Below are positions 7,001-12,255 of a DNA stretch of 12,255 nucleotides, piece after piece. The stretch spans positions 1 through 12,255 of the forward strand of contig JAGOIB010000060.1 of the NCBI GenBank assembly GCA_017995875.1. Direction: 5' to 3'. How positions within the stretch are numbered: the stretch's first letter is position 1; every line of letters starts with the position of its first letter. The notes below the pieces were generated by a model, which was not told where the DNA came from, ran no database searches, and saw only the letters and a list, made by a program, of their open reading frames with translations. The stretch is from Saprospiraceae bacterium. GTDB lineage: Bacteria; Bacteroidota; Bacteroidia; Chitinophagales; Saprospiraceae. The position numbers and the translations under genes were made by a program.

Positions 7001-7150
7001 TACTGCGAGTACTATAAATATCGGCGCGCCAAACGGAGGATCTTCACCACGTGGCATGTTGATCAGCGCATTGGCCCCCATCACCAGTGCAAGTACAAAC
7101 AGGATGATGGTGAATTGATAATTTTTTACGGAGAAGGATGTGAGTGACAT
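4058..7150 (-). CDS. RND multidrug efflux pump, inner-membrane permease (HAE-1 type)
   Basis: This 1030-residue AcrB-like proton antiporter exports substrates from the periplasm and inner membrane through a TolC channel. TM1 is at about 11-31 and a large periplasmic porter loop follows. A bundle of helices runs from about 333. TM4 carries GLLVDDSIVIIENIER with the proton-relay pair Asp398-Asp399. The second half repeats this plan, with IEIKNSILLVDY in TM10 holding the relay lysine (Lys940 in AcrB). The DD pair argues for drug rather than heavy-metal export. Length is normal, but the C-terminus is odd: about 14 residues, SIEHASTPLSTGSA, and the TAG stop are encoded by dispersed repeat sequence. 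It is the last gene of the efflux operon, 223 bases after the membrane-fusion gene; the gap holds repeat arrays and a possible TetR site. The drugs exported cannot be told from sequence. Confidence 0.93.
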   Translation of the reverse strand: MSLTSFSVKNYQFTIILFVLALVMGANALINMPRGEDPPFGAPIFIVLAVYPGTSPTDMEELVAEPIEDVLYNLDDIKKMTTNCSDGLMLLNLEFNYGVDVDGKNNDVIREVNKIRSSLPAGIVVLDVIRAASSDVAILQTALVSSTASAKELNDKAEELEKLIERIKDIKWVEIQAEPTEEIDIALQLDKMAMYGIGLNQVFNIIQANNVNIPGGSVDLGKKRFNIKTNSELSSLDDIRSIVIKTTPQGNTVHLDDIALVRMDKAEDTHIARYNGQPALWVVTALKDRKNIVQNRAAIQKVLDEFGPTLPDHIKMETSFDQEKNVRRRLYGLGIDFAIAVSLVLLTLLPLGFRAALIVMISIPLSLAIGLVFLNYTGYTLNQLSIVGLVIALGLLVDDSIVIIENIERFMRMGYKRKEAAIVATKQIGIAVIGCTATLLLAFLPLVFLPEGSGEFIRPLPMAVLLTIIASLLVSLTIIPFLASILLKNHERSDGNMFFRAFKKYVNAPYQRILNWSLAHPIMALIMTAVIFFSSLGLIPLIGFSLFPVSEKPMFNVEINTPPGTSLKETNRIARIVEQDLLQVHDVESVSTNVGKGNPRVYYNVFQQDFTPYFAELFVQTNPDLEVPEIVAMTDSLRLRYNKIPGAKVEVKQFQQGPPVPAPIEFRILGNNLDTLTKYSFVLEDVIKKTDGTLYVGNQLRLPKTDLNVIIDKEKAGILGVLPAEVARTVRLSMAGLPNQTIRNADGNEYEIHMTVQDFDPDRALEVFKKMYVTSLSGALIPISQIAEIVPGESPNVIRHFNKERYTNVTSFVQTGFNTIAMFDEIEKKLEDVKLPSGYRFVAAGEKETREESFGGMGSIVLITIFGLFAILVLEFRTFKSTLIVLSVVPLGIVGALVILFLGGETLSFVATIGIIALMGIEIKNSILLVDYTNQLRENGMGLKEAVLNGAETRFLPILLTSMTAIGGMIPLVLEKSPLISPLALVLIGGLISSTLLSRIVTPLLYMLIPPAVTLKSIEHASTPLSTGSA

Positions 7151-7159
7151 ATTTACCGA

Positions 7160-7223
7160 GTGATGTGGTGATCTAAAGATTTGGTGATCGAGTGATGTGG
7201 TGATCTAGTGATCCAGTTATCAT
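7160..7223 (+). repeat. Octamer array, eight units of GTGATNNN type
   Basis: Eight consecutive eight-base units: GTGATGTG, GTGATCTA, AAGATTTG, GTGATCGA, GTGATGTG, GTGATCTA, GTGATCCA, GTTATCAT. A perfect 18-base direct repeat within it recurs after 32 bases (7158-7175 and 7190-7207). The array ends nine bases before the RND start codon, so it lies in that gene's leader. Confidence 0.75.
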
Positions 7224-7235
7224 TGGTATTTCATT

Positions 7236-7251
7236 ACCAACAATGTTCAAT
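7236..7251 (-). promoter_or_regulatory. Possible second TetR site ahead of the RND gene
   Basis: On the minus strand this reads ATTGAACATTGTTGGT. It contains the complete half-site ATTGAACA of the perfect operator at 10469-10485, then a one-base spacer and TGTT, the inner half of the second arm. Twelve of 16 arm positions match. It lies 86-101 bases upstream of the RND start. No convincing promoter was found around it. Confidence 0.35.
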
Positions 7252-7302
7252 TTCTCTATTCGTTGTTTGTTGTATTACGATAATAAATTACTTTTTTACT
7301 TA

Positions 7303-7337
7303 ATGCTCTATGCTGCTCTATGCCCTATGCTCTATGC
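7303..7337 (+). repeat. ATGCTCT heptamer repeats in the MFP-RND gap
   Basis: Units ATGCTCT (7303), ATGCTGCTCT with a three-base insertion (7310), ATGCCCT (7320) and ATGCTCT (7327) lie 37 bases past the membrane-fusion stop codon. They belong to the same family as the array at 1376-1410. Apart from these, the octamer array and the possible TetR site, the rest of the 223-base gap is AT-rich without visible structure. Confidence 0.65.
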
Positions 7338-7373
7338 AACACATTCATCGAAAAAATGTATTCATATCTGAAT

Positions 7374-8429
7374 TCACTTCTCTATTGAGATTTTATCCCC
7401 GTCCTCCAGAAACCCACTACCGGCAGTAATCACTTCCGTTTCATTTTCAAGGCCGGATTGGACAGCTATACGTTCACCCAGGAATTGCTGGATCATAATG
7501 ACTCTCTTTTGGGCGATCCCATCTTTTGGAACAAATACAATTCCGGTGCGTCCATTGGAAGAAACCAATGCTTCAACAGGGATCATGACATATTCACCCT
7601 TGACGACAGGATTGATTTCAATGTGTGCCAACATGCCTGCAGCGATACGTTTGTCTTTTGATGGGATACTGATTTCAGCATCAAAAGTTCCACTCAATGG
7701 ATTGGCTACATCAGCTAGTCTTTTTACATTACCTTCTACCATCCAACCTGGATAAGCATCAATTGTGATTTTGGCTTTCTCACCGACTTTTATTCTGCCC
7801 CATTCTTTATCCGTCAATCCTGCCATGAGTTTCCAATCAGCTTGTTGCACACCCATGATATAATACACTGGAACACCCGGGCCGGTAATCTCACCTTCCT
7901 GCATAAGTTTTTTAATCACCTTGCCTGCAATCGGTGAATGTATTTGCGAATACGCTACATTGAATTCTGCGATCTGCAGAGATTTATTGGCCATATCAAC
8001 AGCTGTACCCGCATTCTGATATTGTTCGAGTGTAGCGATGCTATCACGATATAGGTTTTCGACTCGTTGACGATCGCGCATGGCTTTTTCTACTGCAAAT
8101 TTTGCTTGTGTAGCCTGTGCTTCTATCTCCGTCATATTGAGTTGGGCAAGCAACTGTCCTTTTTTGACAACGTCACCTTCTTCCAGATACGTACGTGCGA
8201 TGACACCACCTGTTTTAAAAGAAGGCTTAGCTTCTGTATCAGATTGTATCAAGCCTGTCACGTGAATGACATCATCCAGACCTGATTTTGAGATTGGTGC
8301 TGTTTTTACATAAAACACATTGAGCGGTCTTTCCACTGCGGCAGAGGGTGACTCCTTTGTTTCGCTATCGGCGCAGGAAATGAAGGTGAGCAGGAGACTG
8401 AACATTATCAGTCCGATATACTTTGTCAT
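7374..8429 (-). CDS. RND efflux membrane-fusion (periplasmic adaptor) lipoprotein
   Basis: This 351-residue HlyD/AcrA-type adaptor links the inner-membrane pump to the outer-membrane channel in the periplasm. The N-terminus is a lipoprotein signal: a basic start, a hydrophobic run (IGLIMFSLLLTF) and the lipobox-like FISC with Cys19 as the acylation site. The mature part has the expected order. A barrel and lipoyl half-motif come first (TGGVIARTYLEEGDVVKKGQLLAQL), then an alpha hairpin with the A-x-x-A-K-F-A-V pattern. The returning lipoyl half follows (IHSPIAGKVIKKLMQEGEI), then a beta-barrel domain and a C-terminal membrane-proximal domain (PVEALVSSNGRTGIVFV). Size is usual for the family. 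It follows the TolC-like gene by 21 bases in the same operon. Confidence 0.92.
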   Translation of the reverse strand: MTKYIGLIMFSLLLTFISCADSETKESPSAAVERPLNVFYVKTAPISKSGLDDVIHVTGLIQSDTEAKPSFKTGGVIARTYLEEGDVVKKGQLLAQLNMTEIEAQATQAKFAVEKAMRDRQRVENLYRDSIATLEQYQNAGTAVDMANKSLQIAEFNVAYSQIHSPIAGKVIKKLMQEGEITGPGVPVYYIMGVQQADWKLMAGLTDKEWGRIKVGEKAKITIDAYPGWMVEGNVKRLADVANPLSGTFDAEISIPSKDKRIAAGMLAHIEINPVVKGEYVMIPVEALVSSNGRTGIVFVPKDGIAQKRVIMIQQFLGERIAVQSGLENETEVITAGSGFLEDGDKISIEK

Positions 8430-8450
8430 GCTATTAGATTTTGTGGTGGA

Positions 8451-9779
8451 TTATTGGATAGATGTGGTGGCGGCCATTCGTTCGATATTAACCTGACGAA
8501 GCCATGATTGATATTTTGCAAGATTTTGTTCCAATTGAGTGCTCGTTACTTCTGTACGGGCATCCAGCAATTCAATATAATTTGACAGACCTTCTTTGTA
8601 TCTGCGCACAGTCTCATCGTAGAAGCGTTGGTTGGAAGCAAGCAGGTCAGTGAAGCTGTTGTATAATTCAATATCAGATCGGAGATTTTCAATTTCAGCA
8701 TTCATCTGTACATCAAAAGCGTTTTTGGTCCATTCGTAATTCGCTTCAGTGGCTTCAAGTTGCGCTTTCCATTCTTTTTGTTTCAACTGACTTTTCTTAT
8801 TGTCCCAGATGGGTATTTCAAGTTGCACACCACCGAGTACATATCCGCCCCAATCCGCTGCGAAGGCTTGAGATCCAAGATCTAGTTGAAGTCCGAGGGT
8901 TGGAGCATGTTGTTTTTCTTCCAATTGAAGCGCGAGTTCCTGGATTTTTTTGCCGGTTTGAATTTGTTGTAATTCTTCACGACGGGATAGATCATATTGT
9001 GTTGGAATAGGCGGCACACCATTAAACACGTCGGGCAATATTTCTGTACCTGCAGGACGGTTAAGTAAAAAATTGAAATGAGAAGCAGCGTTGATTTGAT
9101 TGGAAATGGATTTTTGGCGAAGCGCGCTTAAGTGTTCGATATCGGATTGAATGCGCATCAATGCGGAAGGAATGGCTTGTCCGTTTTTGATCAGGCTTTC
9201 GGTGATACGCTTGTTTTCATTCAGGAGGGTAAGGCCCTGGTCCATGATGAGGATGGATTCACTGGCACGCATCCATTGGATATAAGCAGTTTTTACCTGC
9301 TGGGTCAGATCGCGGATGGTTTCGTCTGTTTGCAATTCCGCGAGGGTCACTTCTTCTTTTTTTATCAGCTTGTTGTATTTGATTTCGGGTTGAAGGATTG
9401 GTTGCGTGATACGGAAACGCGCATCGTAAAAGTTGTTTGGTAGAAAATTGAATTCCTGGTTAGCTACCGGTGGAAAATTTTGCGTGCCGGTGATATCGTT
9501 GAGGGCGTCATATACCGGATTTAACAAATCACCTAGAGGCAATTCTATGTTTCTTCCTTTGTATGCAACGGTATATGTTGTGAGGAAATTGACTTCAGGC
9601 CCACCGAGTTTTCCGGCGTGTTCCAGAGCATATTCTTGTTTTCGTTCGAGAGCTTGTTTCTCGTCTACAGAGAGATTTTGATCAATTGCTTGTTTGACAT
9701 ATTGATCGAGGATGGCCTGTCCGCGAAGAGTATACTGAGCGGATGCAAGGATCAGGATAGAGAGTAGGATGCGATTCAT
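8451..9779 (-). CDS. TolC-family outer-membrane efflux protein
   Basis: This 442-residue OEP/TolC-type protein forms the outer-membrane exit channel of the tripartite pump. It begins with a Sec signal peptide (MNRILLSILILASAQ..., probably cut near residue 22 after QA). Two repeated halves rich in long amphipathic helices follow. Typical stretches are IDQNLSVDEKQALERKQEYA, the pre-strand ARFRITQPIL, and TVRRYKEGLSNYIELLDART near the C-terminus, a family hallmark. The SHFNFLLNRP segment closes the first half. A long loop at about residues 80-115 (NDITGTQNFPPVANQEFN) probably belongs to the outer-membrane barrel region. It lies between the TetR and membrane-fusion genes with gaps of 26 and 21 bases, so co-transcription is very likely. 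Confidence 0.92.
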   Translation of the reverse strand: MNRILLSILILASAQYTLRGQAILDQYVKQAIDQNLSVDEKQALERKQEYALEHAGKLGGPEVNFLTTYTVAYKGRNIELPLGDLLNPVYDALNDITGTQNFPPVANQEFNFLPNNFYDARFRITQPILQPEIKYNKLIKKEEVTLAELQTDETIRDLTQQVKTAYIQWMRASESILIMDQGLTLLNENKRITESLIKNGQAIPSALMRIQSDIEHLSALRQKSISNQINAASHFNFLLNRPAGTEILPDVFNGVPPIPTQYDLSRREELQQIQTGKKIQELALQLEEKQHAPTLGLQLDLGSQAFAADWGGYVLGGVQLEIPIWDNKKSQLKQKEWKAQLEATEANYEWTKNAFDVQMNAEIENLRSDIELYNSFTDLLASNQRFYDETVRRYKEGLSNYIELLDARTEVTSTQLEQNLAKYQSWLRQVNIERMAATTSIQ

Positions 9780-9805
9780 GTGGTGTGGTTTCCGGTGGAT
9801 TAAAA

Positions 9806-10432
9806 TCAGGAAAGACTTTTGTGGATCATGTTTAGAAAGACTTCATAGCTGCGAAACATTAAAGCCTGCTTGTCTTCGACCGAGTAGATGTTGAGACGCT
9901 CTTTATTGTAGAGGGAGACGAGGCCATGGACCTGGCTCCAGAGGATCAATGAGATTTCATCAGGGTTGATGTCTTTACGGAAATACCCGGCGTCCATGCA
10001 TTCCAGAATATTTTGCTTTAGCATATTGATCGCCGAAGCGCCGTCCTGCCAGAACTCTTCCTTTACAGCGAGGGCTTCCATGGTACAGGAGAGGATAAAC
10101 ATGAGCTCGTAATCCTGGGGATTATCAAGGCCATATTGGATGTATTGTCGTCCGGTAGCCTGCAATCTGGCGAGGGGGTCGGGGATGTTCTGAACAGACA
10201 GGAAAAGCGCTTCGATCTTGCATTCGAAGGCTTTATCATGCAGGGCAAGGAGGAGTTCATTCTTGTCTTTAAAGTGGTGATAGATGGTCCCTGGACTGTA
10301 TTCGATCTTGGTGGCAATCTTTCGAATGCTGGTGTTTTCGTACCCTTCTGTGAGGAAGATTTCTCTGGCGGCATTGAGGATCAGGTCTTTAACTTCTTCT
10401 CTTTCCCTTTCTTTTCTTTCGGCAATACCCAT
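9806..10432 (-). CDS. TetR/AcrR-family transcriptional regulator of the efflux operon
   Basis: This 208-residue TetR-family repressor has its DNA-binding domain at about residues 13-61. The helix-turn-helix reads TSIRKIATKIEYSPGTIYHHF, with the family's G-T-I-Y-x-H-F signature followed by KDKNELL. The remaining helical domain should bind the inducer, perhaps a pump substrate; its ligand cannot be told from sequence. I chose ATG at 10432 because the TetR domain follows directly, and because an upstream GTG at 10477 would place coding sequence over a promoter -7 box. It is the first gene of the operon with TolC, adaptor and pump. The promoter contains a perfect palindrome, so autorepression together with the pump is the natural reading. 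The function as an efflux regulator is inferred from position. Confidence 0.92.
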   Translation of the reverse strand: MGIAERKEREREEVKDLILNAAREIFLTEGYENTSIRKIATKIEYSPGTIYHHFKDKNELLLALHDKAFECKIEALFLSVQNIPDPLARLQATGRQYIQYGLDNPQDYELMFILSCTMEALAVKEEFWQDGASAINMLKQNILECMDAGYFRKDINPDEISLILWSQVHGLVSLYNKERLNIYSVEDKQALMFRSYEVFLNMIHKSLS

Positions 10433-10461
10433 ATTGAACAGACATTTGTTGTTTAACACTG

Positions 10462-10492
10462 CAAATATATTGAACACTGTTCAATTTACAAT
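10462..10492 (-). promoter_or_regulatory. Bacteroidota-type promoter of the TetR-efflux operon
   Basis: On the minus strand ATTG (10492-10489) is followed after exactly 19 bases by TATATTTG (10469-10462), a perfect TAnnTTTG -7 box with a one-base-off -33 box. Transcription should start near 10455, about 23 bases before the TetR start codon. Confidence 0.75.
10469..10485. promoter_or_regulatory. TetR operator palindrome
   Basis: ATTGAACA, a central C and TGTTCAAT form a perfect 17-base palindrome lying between the -33 and -7 boxes of the TetR promoter. Bound protein would block RNA polymerase. Further half-sites flank it: ATTGAACA at 10433-10440, next to the start codon, and TGTTCA at 10496-10501. 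Confidence 0.75.
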
Positions 10493-10522
10493 AGTTGTTC
10501 AGTACTTTTTTTATGAGAAGTG

Positions 10523-10543
10523 AACTTTTTGACTGAAAAAGTT
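10523..10543. promoter_or_regulatory. Inverted repeat at the toxin-antitoxin promoter, candidate antitoxin operator
   Basis: Perfect eight-base arms AACTTTTT and AAAAAGTT flank GACTG and overlap the -33 TTTG box. A second, wider inverted pair, GTAAAATG (10552-10559) and CATTTTAC (10588-10595), brackets the -7 box. Either could be the site for autorepression by the Xre-type antitoxin; which one is not clear. Confidence 0.45.
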
Positions 10544-10572
10544 TGTTTTTAGTAAAATGTCGCTTAATTTTG
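10542..10572 (+). promoter_or_regulatory. Consensus Bacteroidota promoter of the toxin-antitoxin operon
   Basis: TTTG (10542-10545), a 19-base spacer and TAATTTTG (10565-10572) match the phylum consensus at every defined position. The expected start of transcription is near 10579, giving a leader of about 28 bases before the antitoxin ATG. Confidence 0.8.
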
Positions 10573-10606
10573 GACAAATGGCACAATCATTTTACATCAA
10601 AAGATC

Positions 10607-11167
10607 ATGAGTATTTCTGCAGAAAACATTGGAGGTAAGAAGTCAGGTCCCCGGAAAACTAAAATGGCAACCGATACACATCTGGGTAAGCTTGACAAAG
10701 TCTTCAGGAGTTACTTAACGGATATAGGAATCCCTTTAAGTACAGTGGCGGAACCACAAGGCGCTATGGCTGCATCATTTGCAGATTCGGTCAATGACCG
10801 TTTATTGATGGTTAAGATTATCAAGAAGGGAATCACGTATGCACTGTTTGAGGAAATTCAAAAACTCTCTTCCCTGACAAATAAGGATTGGGCAGACATT
10901 CTAAACATTTCACTTCGCTCCCTTCAGCGATATAAAGACCAGAAACAATTGTTCAAACCAATACAATCCGAAAAAATTTTAGAACTCGGAGAGATTTTTA
11001 TTCTGGGTAATGAAGTATTCGGTGATCCTGGAAAATTTAAGTTGTGGCTTGAGACCCCGAATTTTGCTTTGGGTAGTGTCATTCCATCCTCACTTCTGGC
11101 AGATTCGTATGGGCAGGAATTGTTGGTAAATGAATTAACAAGGATCAATTACGGAATCTTCGCATAA
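10607..11167 (+). CDS. Xre/MbcA/ParS-type antitoxin of a RES toxin
   Basis: This 186-residue antitoxin has two parts. The middle carries an Xre-like helix-turn-helix, LTNKDWADILNISLRSLQRY, at about residues 89-108, for operator binding. The C-terminal 65 or so residues are the toxin-binding domain of the MbcA/ParS/Xre family (formerly DUF2384): ILELGEIFILGNEVFGDPGKFKLWL, then TPNFALGSVIPSSLLAD, and a closing RINYGIFA that matches the family's R-x-x-Y-G-x-F-A end. The N-terminal 25 residues are basic and glycine-rich and look disordered. The antitoxin should neutralise the RES toxin in a complex that also represses the operon. Its stop codon overlaps the toxin's start by one base (TAATG), the usual tight coupling. 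Expression is probably driven from the consensus promoter just upstream. Confidence 0.9.
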   Translation: MSISAENIGGKKSGPRKTKMATDTHLGKLDKVFRSYLTDIGIPLSTVAEPQGAMAASFADSVNDRLLMVKIIKKGITYALFEEIQKLSSLTNKDWADILNISLRSLQRYKDQKQLFKPIQSEKILELGEIFILGNEVFGDPGKFKLWLETPNFALGSVIPSSLLADSYGQELLVNELTRINYGIFA

Positions 11168-11634
11168 TGGAAGTGTTCAGGCTTTCCAGAGCAATACATG
11201 GAAAGAAATTAAGTGGTAAGGGCGCTTCCGCGCAAGGAGGGAGATGGAATAGTACTGGAACTGAAATTATATATACATCTGCTAATAGATCTTTGGCCAT
11301 GACAGAAGTAGTGGTTCACTTAAACATAGGAAGTCTGCCTGAAGGATTTATGATGGTCACTATTGATGTTCCTGATATTACATCTATCATTGAAGTGGAT
11401 ATGGATACACTTCCTTCGGATTGGAATCAATTTCCCCCATTAAAGGAGACTCAACGAATCGGAGATCAATTTATCAACGAAAGGAAAGCTTGTATGCTAA
11501 AAGTACCTTCAGCAGTGACGCAAGATGAGTTTAATTATTTACTTAATCCGTTTCATATTGAATTTTCTAAAATTATGATTTCTGGATATGTTCCATTTCC
11601 TTTTGACAAGCGATTGTTAAATAAATTGAAGTAA
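11167..11634 (+). CDS. RES-domain toxin (NAD+-degrading)
   Basis: This 155-residue RES-family toxin is of the kind that, in studied relatives (MbcT and Res proteins), destroys cellular NAD+ by phosphorolysis or hydrolysis. The signature residues are in place: FRLSR with Arg5 and Arg8 near the N-terminus, GKGASAQGGRWN at 18-28 (Arg26, the R of the R-E-S name), IIYTSANRSLAMTEVVVHL with Tyr36, Ser38 and Glu47, then VPSAV with Ser115 and LLNPFH at 125-130. Length is typical, so the gene looks intact and active. It overlaps the antitoxin by one base and ends about 100 bases before the DUF433 gene. Which of the two NAD reactions it uses cannot be read from the sequence. Confidence 0.91.
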   Translation: MEVFRLSRAIHGKKLSGKGASAQGGRWNSTGTEIIYTSANRSLAMTEVVVHLNIGSLPEGFMMVTIDVPDITSIIEVDMDTLPSDWNQFPPLKETQRIGDQFINERKACMLKVPSAVTQDEFNYLLNPFHIEFSKIMISGYVPFPFDKRLLNKLK

Positions 11635-11691
11635 ATGTGTTGCATATGATCTCTTGATTGGAATTCAGTTTGATTTATTATCTTACACGAG

Positions 11692-11712
11692 CCTTTATTA
11701 ATAATATAAAGG
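11692..11712. promoter_or_regulatory. AT-rich palindrome ahead of the DUF433 gene
   Basis: Arms CCTTTAT (11692-11698) and ATAAAGG (11706-11712) are perfectly complementary around TAATAAT. It ends 22 bases before the DUF433 start codon and 58 bases after the toxin stop. It could be an autoregulatory operator or a weak hairpin; no T-run follows it on either strand. Confidence 0.4.
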
Positions 11713-11734
11713 GATTAAAACGAAGATACAACCC

Positions 11735-11938
11735 ATGAAAAAATTTGAAAGAATAACGTACGATGTAAATGTGATGGGAGGTAAACCTTGCATCAGGGGA
11801 ATGCGAGTAACGGTTGGAATGGTTTTGGGCTTGTTGGCAATTGGCCAATCTCATCAAGACATTCTTAAGGCATATCCTTATTTGCAGGACCAGGATATTT
11901 ATGAGTGCCTGGCTTACGCTTCAACCAATAATTTATAA
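11735..11938 (+). CDS. DUF433 family protein, lone antitoxin-like gene
   Basis: This 67-residue protein matches the DUF433 (VapB-like antitoxin) family. It shows ITYDVNVMGGKPCIRGMRV at residues 7-25, the family's conserved G-G-x-P-x-I-R-G core, then VGMVLGLLAIG and DILKAYPYLQDQDIYECLAYA. The fold is a small winged-helix-like DNA-binding module. In many genomes DUF433 genes are followed at once by a PIN-like DUF5615 toxin. Here the next 78 bases hold only repeats and then galE, so the partner is absent. The C-terminus ends soon after the usual CLAYA helix, perhaps a few residues short of typical, so slight truncation is possible. A palindrome upstream could be its own operator. It is probably transcribed separately from the RES pair. 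Confidence 0.8.
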   Translation: MKKFERITYDVNVMGGKPCIRGMRVTVGMVLGLLAIGQSHQDILKAYPYLQDQDIYECLAYASTNNL

Positions 11939-11969
11939 TCAATCCATAGCATTACATATCATAATCTAC

Positions 11970-12009
11970 TACACATTAAACATTAACCACTACACATTAA
12001 CCATTAAAC
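11970..12009 (+). repeat. TACACATTAA tandem repeat before galE
   Basis: Two units of 21 bases start with TACACATTAA at 11970 and 11991, and carry the further ATTAAC words between them. The array ends seven bases before the galE start codon. It looks like another of the short imperfect arrays seen in the other gaps of this window, with its own distinct unit. Confidence 0.6.
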
Positions 12010-12016
12010 AAAAGAA

Positions 12017-12255
12017 TTGAGCGCAGCAAGAATTCTCGTCACCGGCGGATGCGGCTATATAGGAAGCCATACTATCGTAGACCTGATCGAATCAGGCTAC
12101 GAAGTGGTATCATTGGACAATGGAATCAATTCTTCATTTGATGTTCTCAATGGCATTGAAGCCATCACAGGAAAACGTGTAGTGAATATAGATGTTGATC
12201 TGAGTGATACCGAAATCGCATTGGAAGCTGTAAAAGCACATGGCCATTTTGACGG
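12017..12255 (+). CDS. galE: UDP-glucose 4-epimerase, N-terminal part
   Basis: The first 79 residues of GalE are visible before the window ends. The protein interconverts UDP-glucose and UDP-galactose in the cytoplasm with bound NAD+, feeding galactose use and surface sugars. The NAD-binding Rossmann motif ILVTGGCGYIGSHTIVDLI is at residues 5-23, with the second strand EVVSLDN and an N-S-S that fits the family's D-N-x-x-N-S-S. The next strand, VVNIDVDLSD, also matches. The start is TTG at 12017: an in-frame TAA at 12005-12007 closes the frame upstream, and no ATG lies before the Rossmann motif. A related nucleotide-sugar epimerase cannot be fully excluded from this fragment. Confidence 0.9.
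   Translation, partial: MSAARILVTGGCGYIGSHTIVDLIESGYEVVSLDNGINSSFDVLNGIEAITGKRVVNIDVDLSDTEIALEAVKAHGHFD

Noticed and set aside
4058..7150. RND pump as a heavy-metal exporter (CzcA/CusA type)
   Set aside because: TM4 carries the double-aspartate GLLVDDSIVIIEN signature of the drug-exporting HAE-1 branch, and no metal-binding genes are nearby.
10433..10477. GTG at 10477 as start of the TetR gene
   Set aside because: It would lie in the operator and upstream of the -7 box, so it could not be translated from the predicted promoter.
4053..10523. Numerous plus-strand open frames opposite the efflux operon
   Set aside because: They lie antisense to well-supported genes with clear domains, and their translations show no recognisable protein features.
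1..12255. tRNA or rRNA genes, insertion sequences, phage genes or origins
   Set aside because: No clover-leaf candidates, transposase or integrase frames, phage structural genes or DnaA-box clusters were seen on either strand.

Overview
The window reads as a chromosomal segment of a Bacteroidota bacterium. Two promoters match that phylum's consensus (TTTG, 19 bases, TAnnTTTG). Shine-Dalgarno sequences are not evident. The gaps are filled with short imperfect tandem repeats and palindromes. Placement below phylum is not supported by anything I can see.

Layout. At the left edge lies the end of rsmG (16S rRNA methyltransferase, +), followed by a small F420_oxidored-type NAD(P)-binding protein (+). 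A repeat-rich gap (1065-1469) separates these from a convergent three-gene sulfur operon on the minus strand: a sulfide:quinone-oxidoreductase-like flavoprotein (2371-3612), a TusE/DsrC-like protein (2034-2345) and a DsrE2-like protein (1470-2006). A second gap (3613-4057) carries the same repeat modules in the same orientation, so the sulfur operon is bracketed by direct copies of a composite repeat. Next, also on the minus strand, is an efflux operon transcribed from 10432 down to 4058: TetR regulator, TolC-like outer-membrane protein, lipoprotein membrane-fusion protein, and an RND pump of the drug (HAE-1) type. The TetR promoter carries a perfect 17-bp palindrome between its -33 and -7 boxes, and a partial copy of the same operator lies in the 223-bp gap ahead of the pump gene. 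Divergent from TetR is a toxin-antitoxin pair (Xre/ParS-type antitoxin plus RES-domain toxin, overlapping by one base) behind a perfect consensus promoter. It is followed by a lone DUF433 antitoxin-like gene and the beginning of galE, which starts with TTG at the right edge.

How the genes work together. The sulfur operon probably oxidises sulfide at the membrane and passes persulfide sulfur to cytoplasmic carriers. The efflux operon encodes a complete tripartite pump with its own repressor. The RES pair is a self-contained NAD-depleting addiction or stress module. The most unusual content is non-coding: a 59-bp unit with a hairpin that shows compensatory changes, an 11-bp palindrome at fixed spacing from it, heptamer and octamer arrays, and a repeat that supplies the last codons and the stop of the RND gene. 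The SQR leader also has a perfect 11-bp inverted repeat covering a possible start codon.
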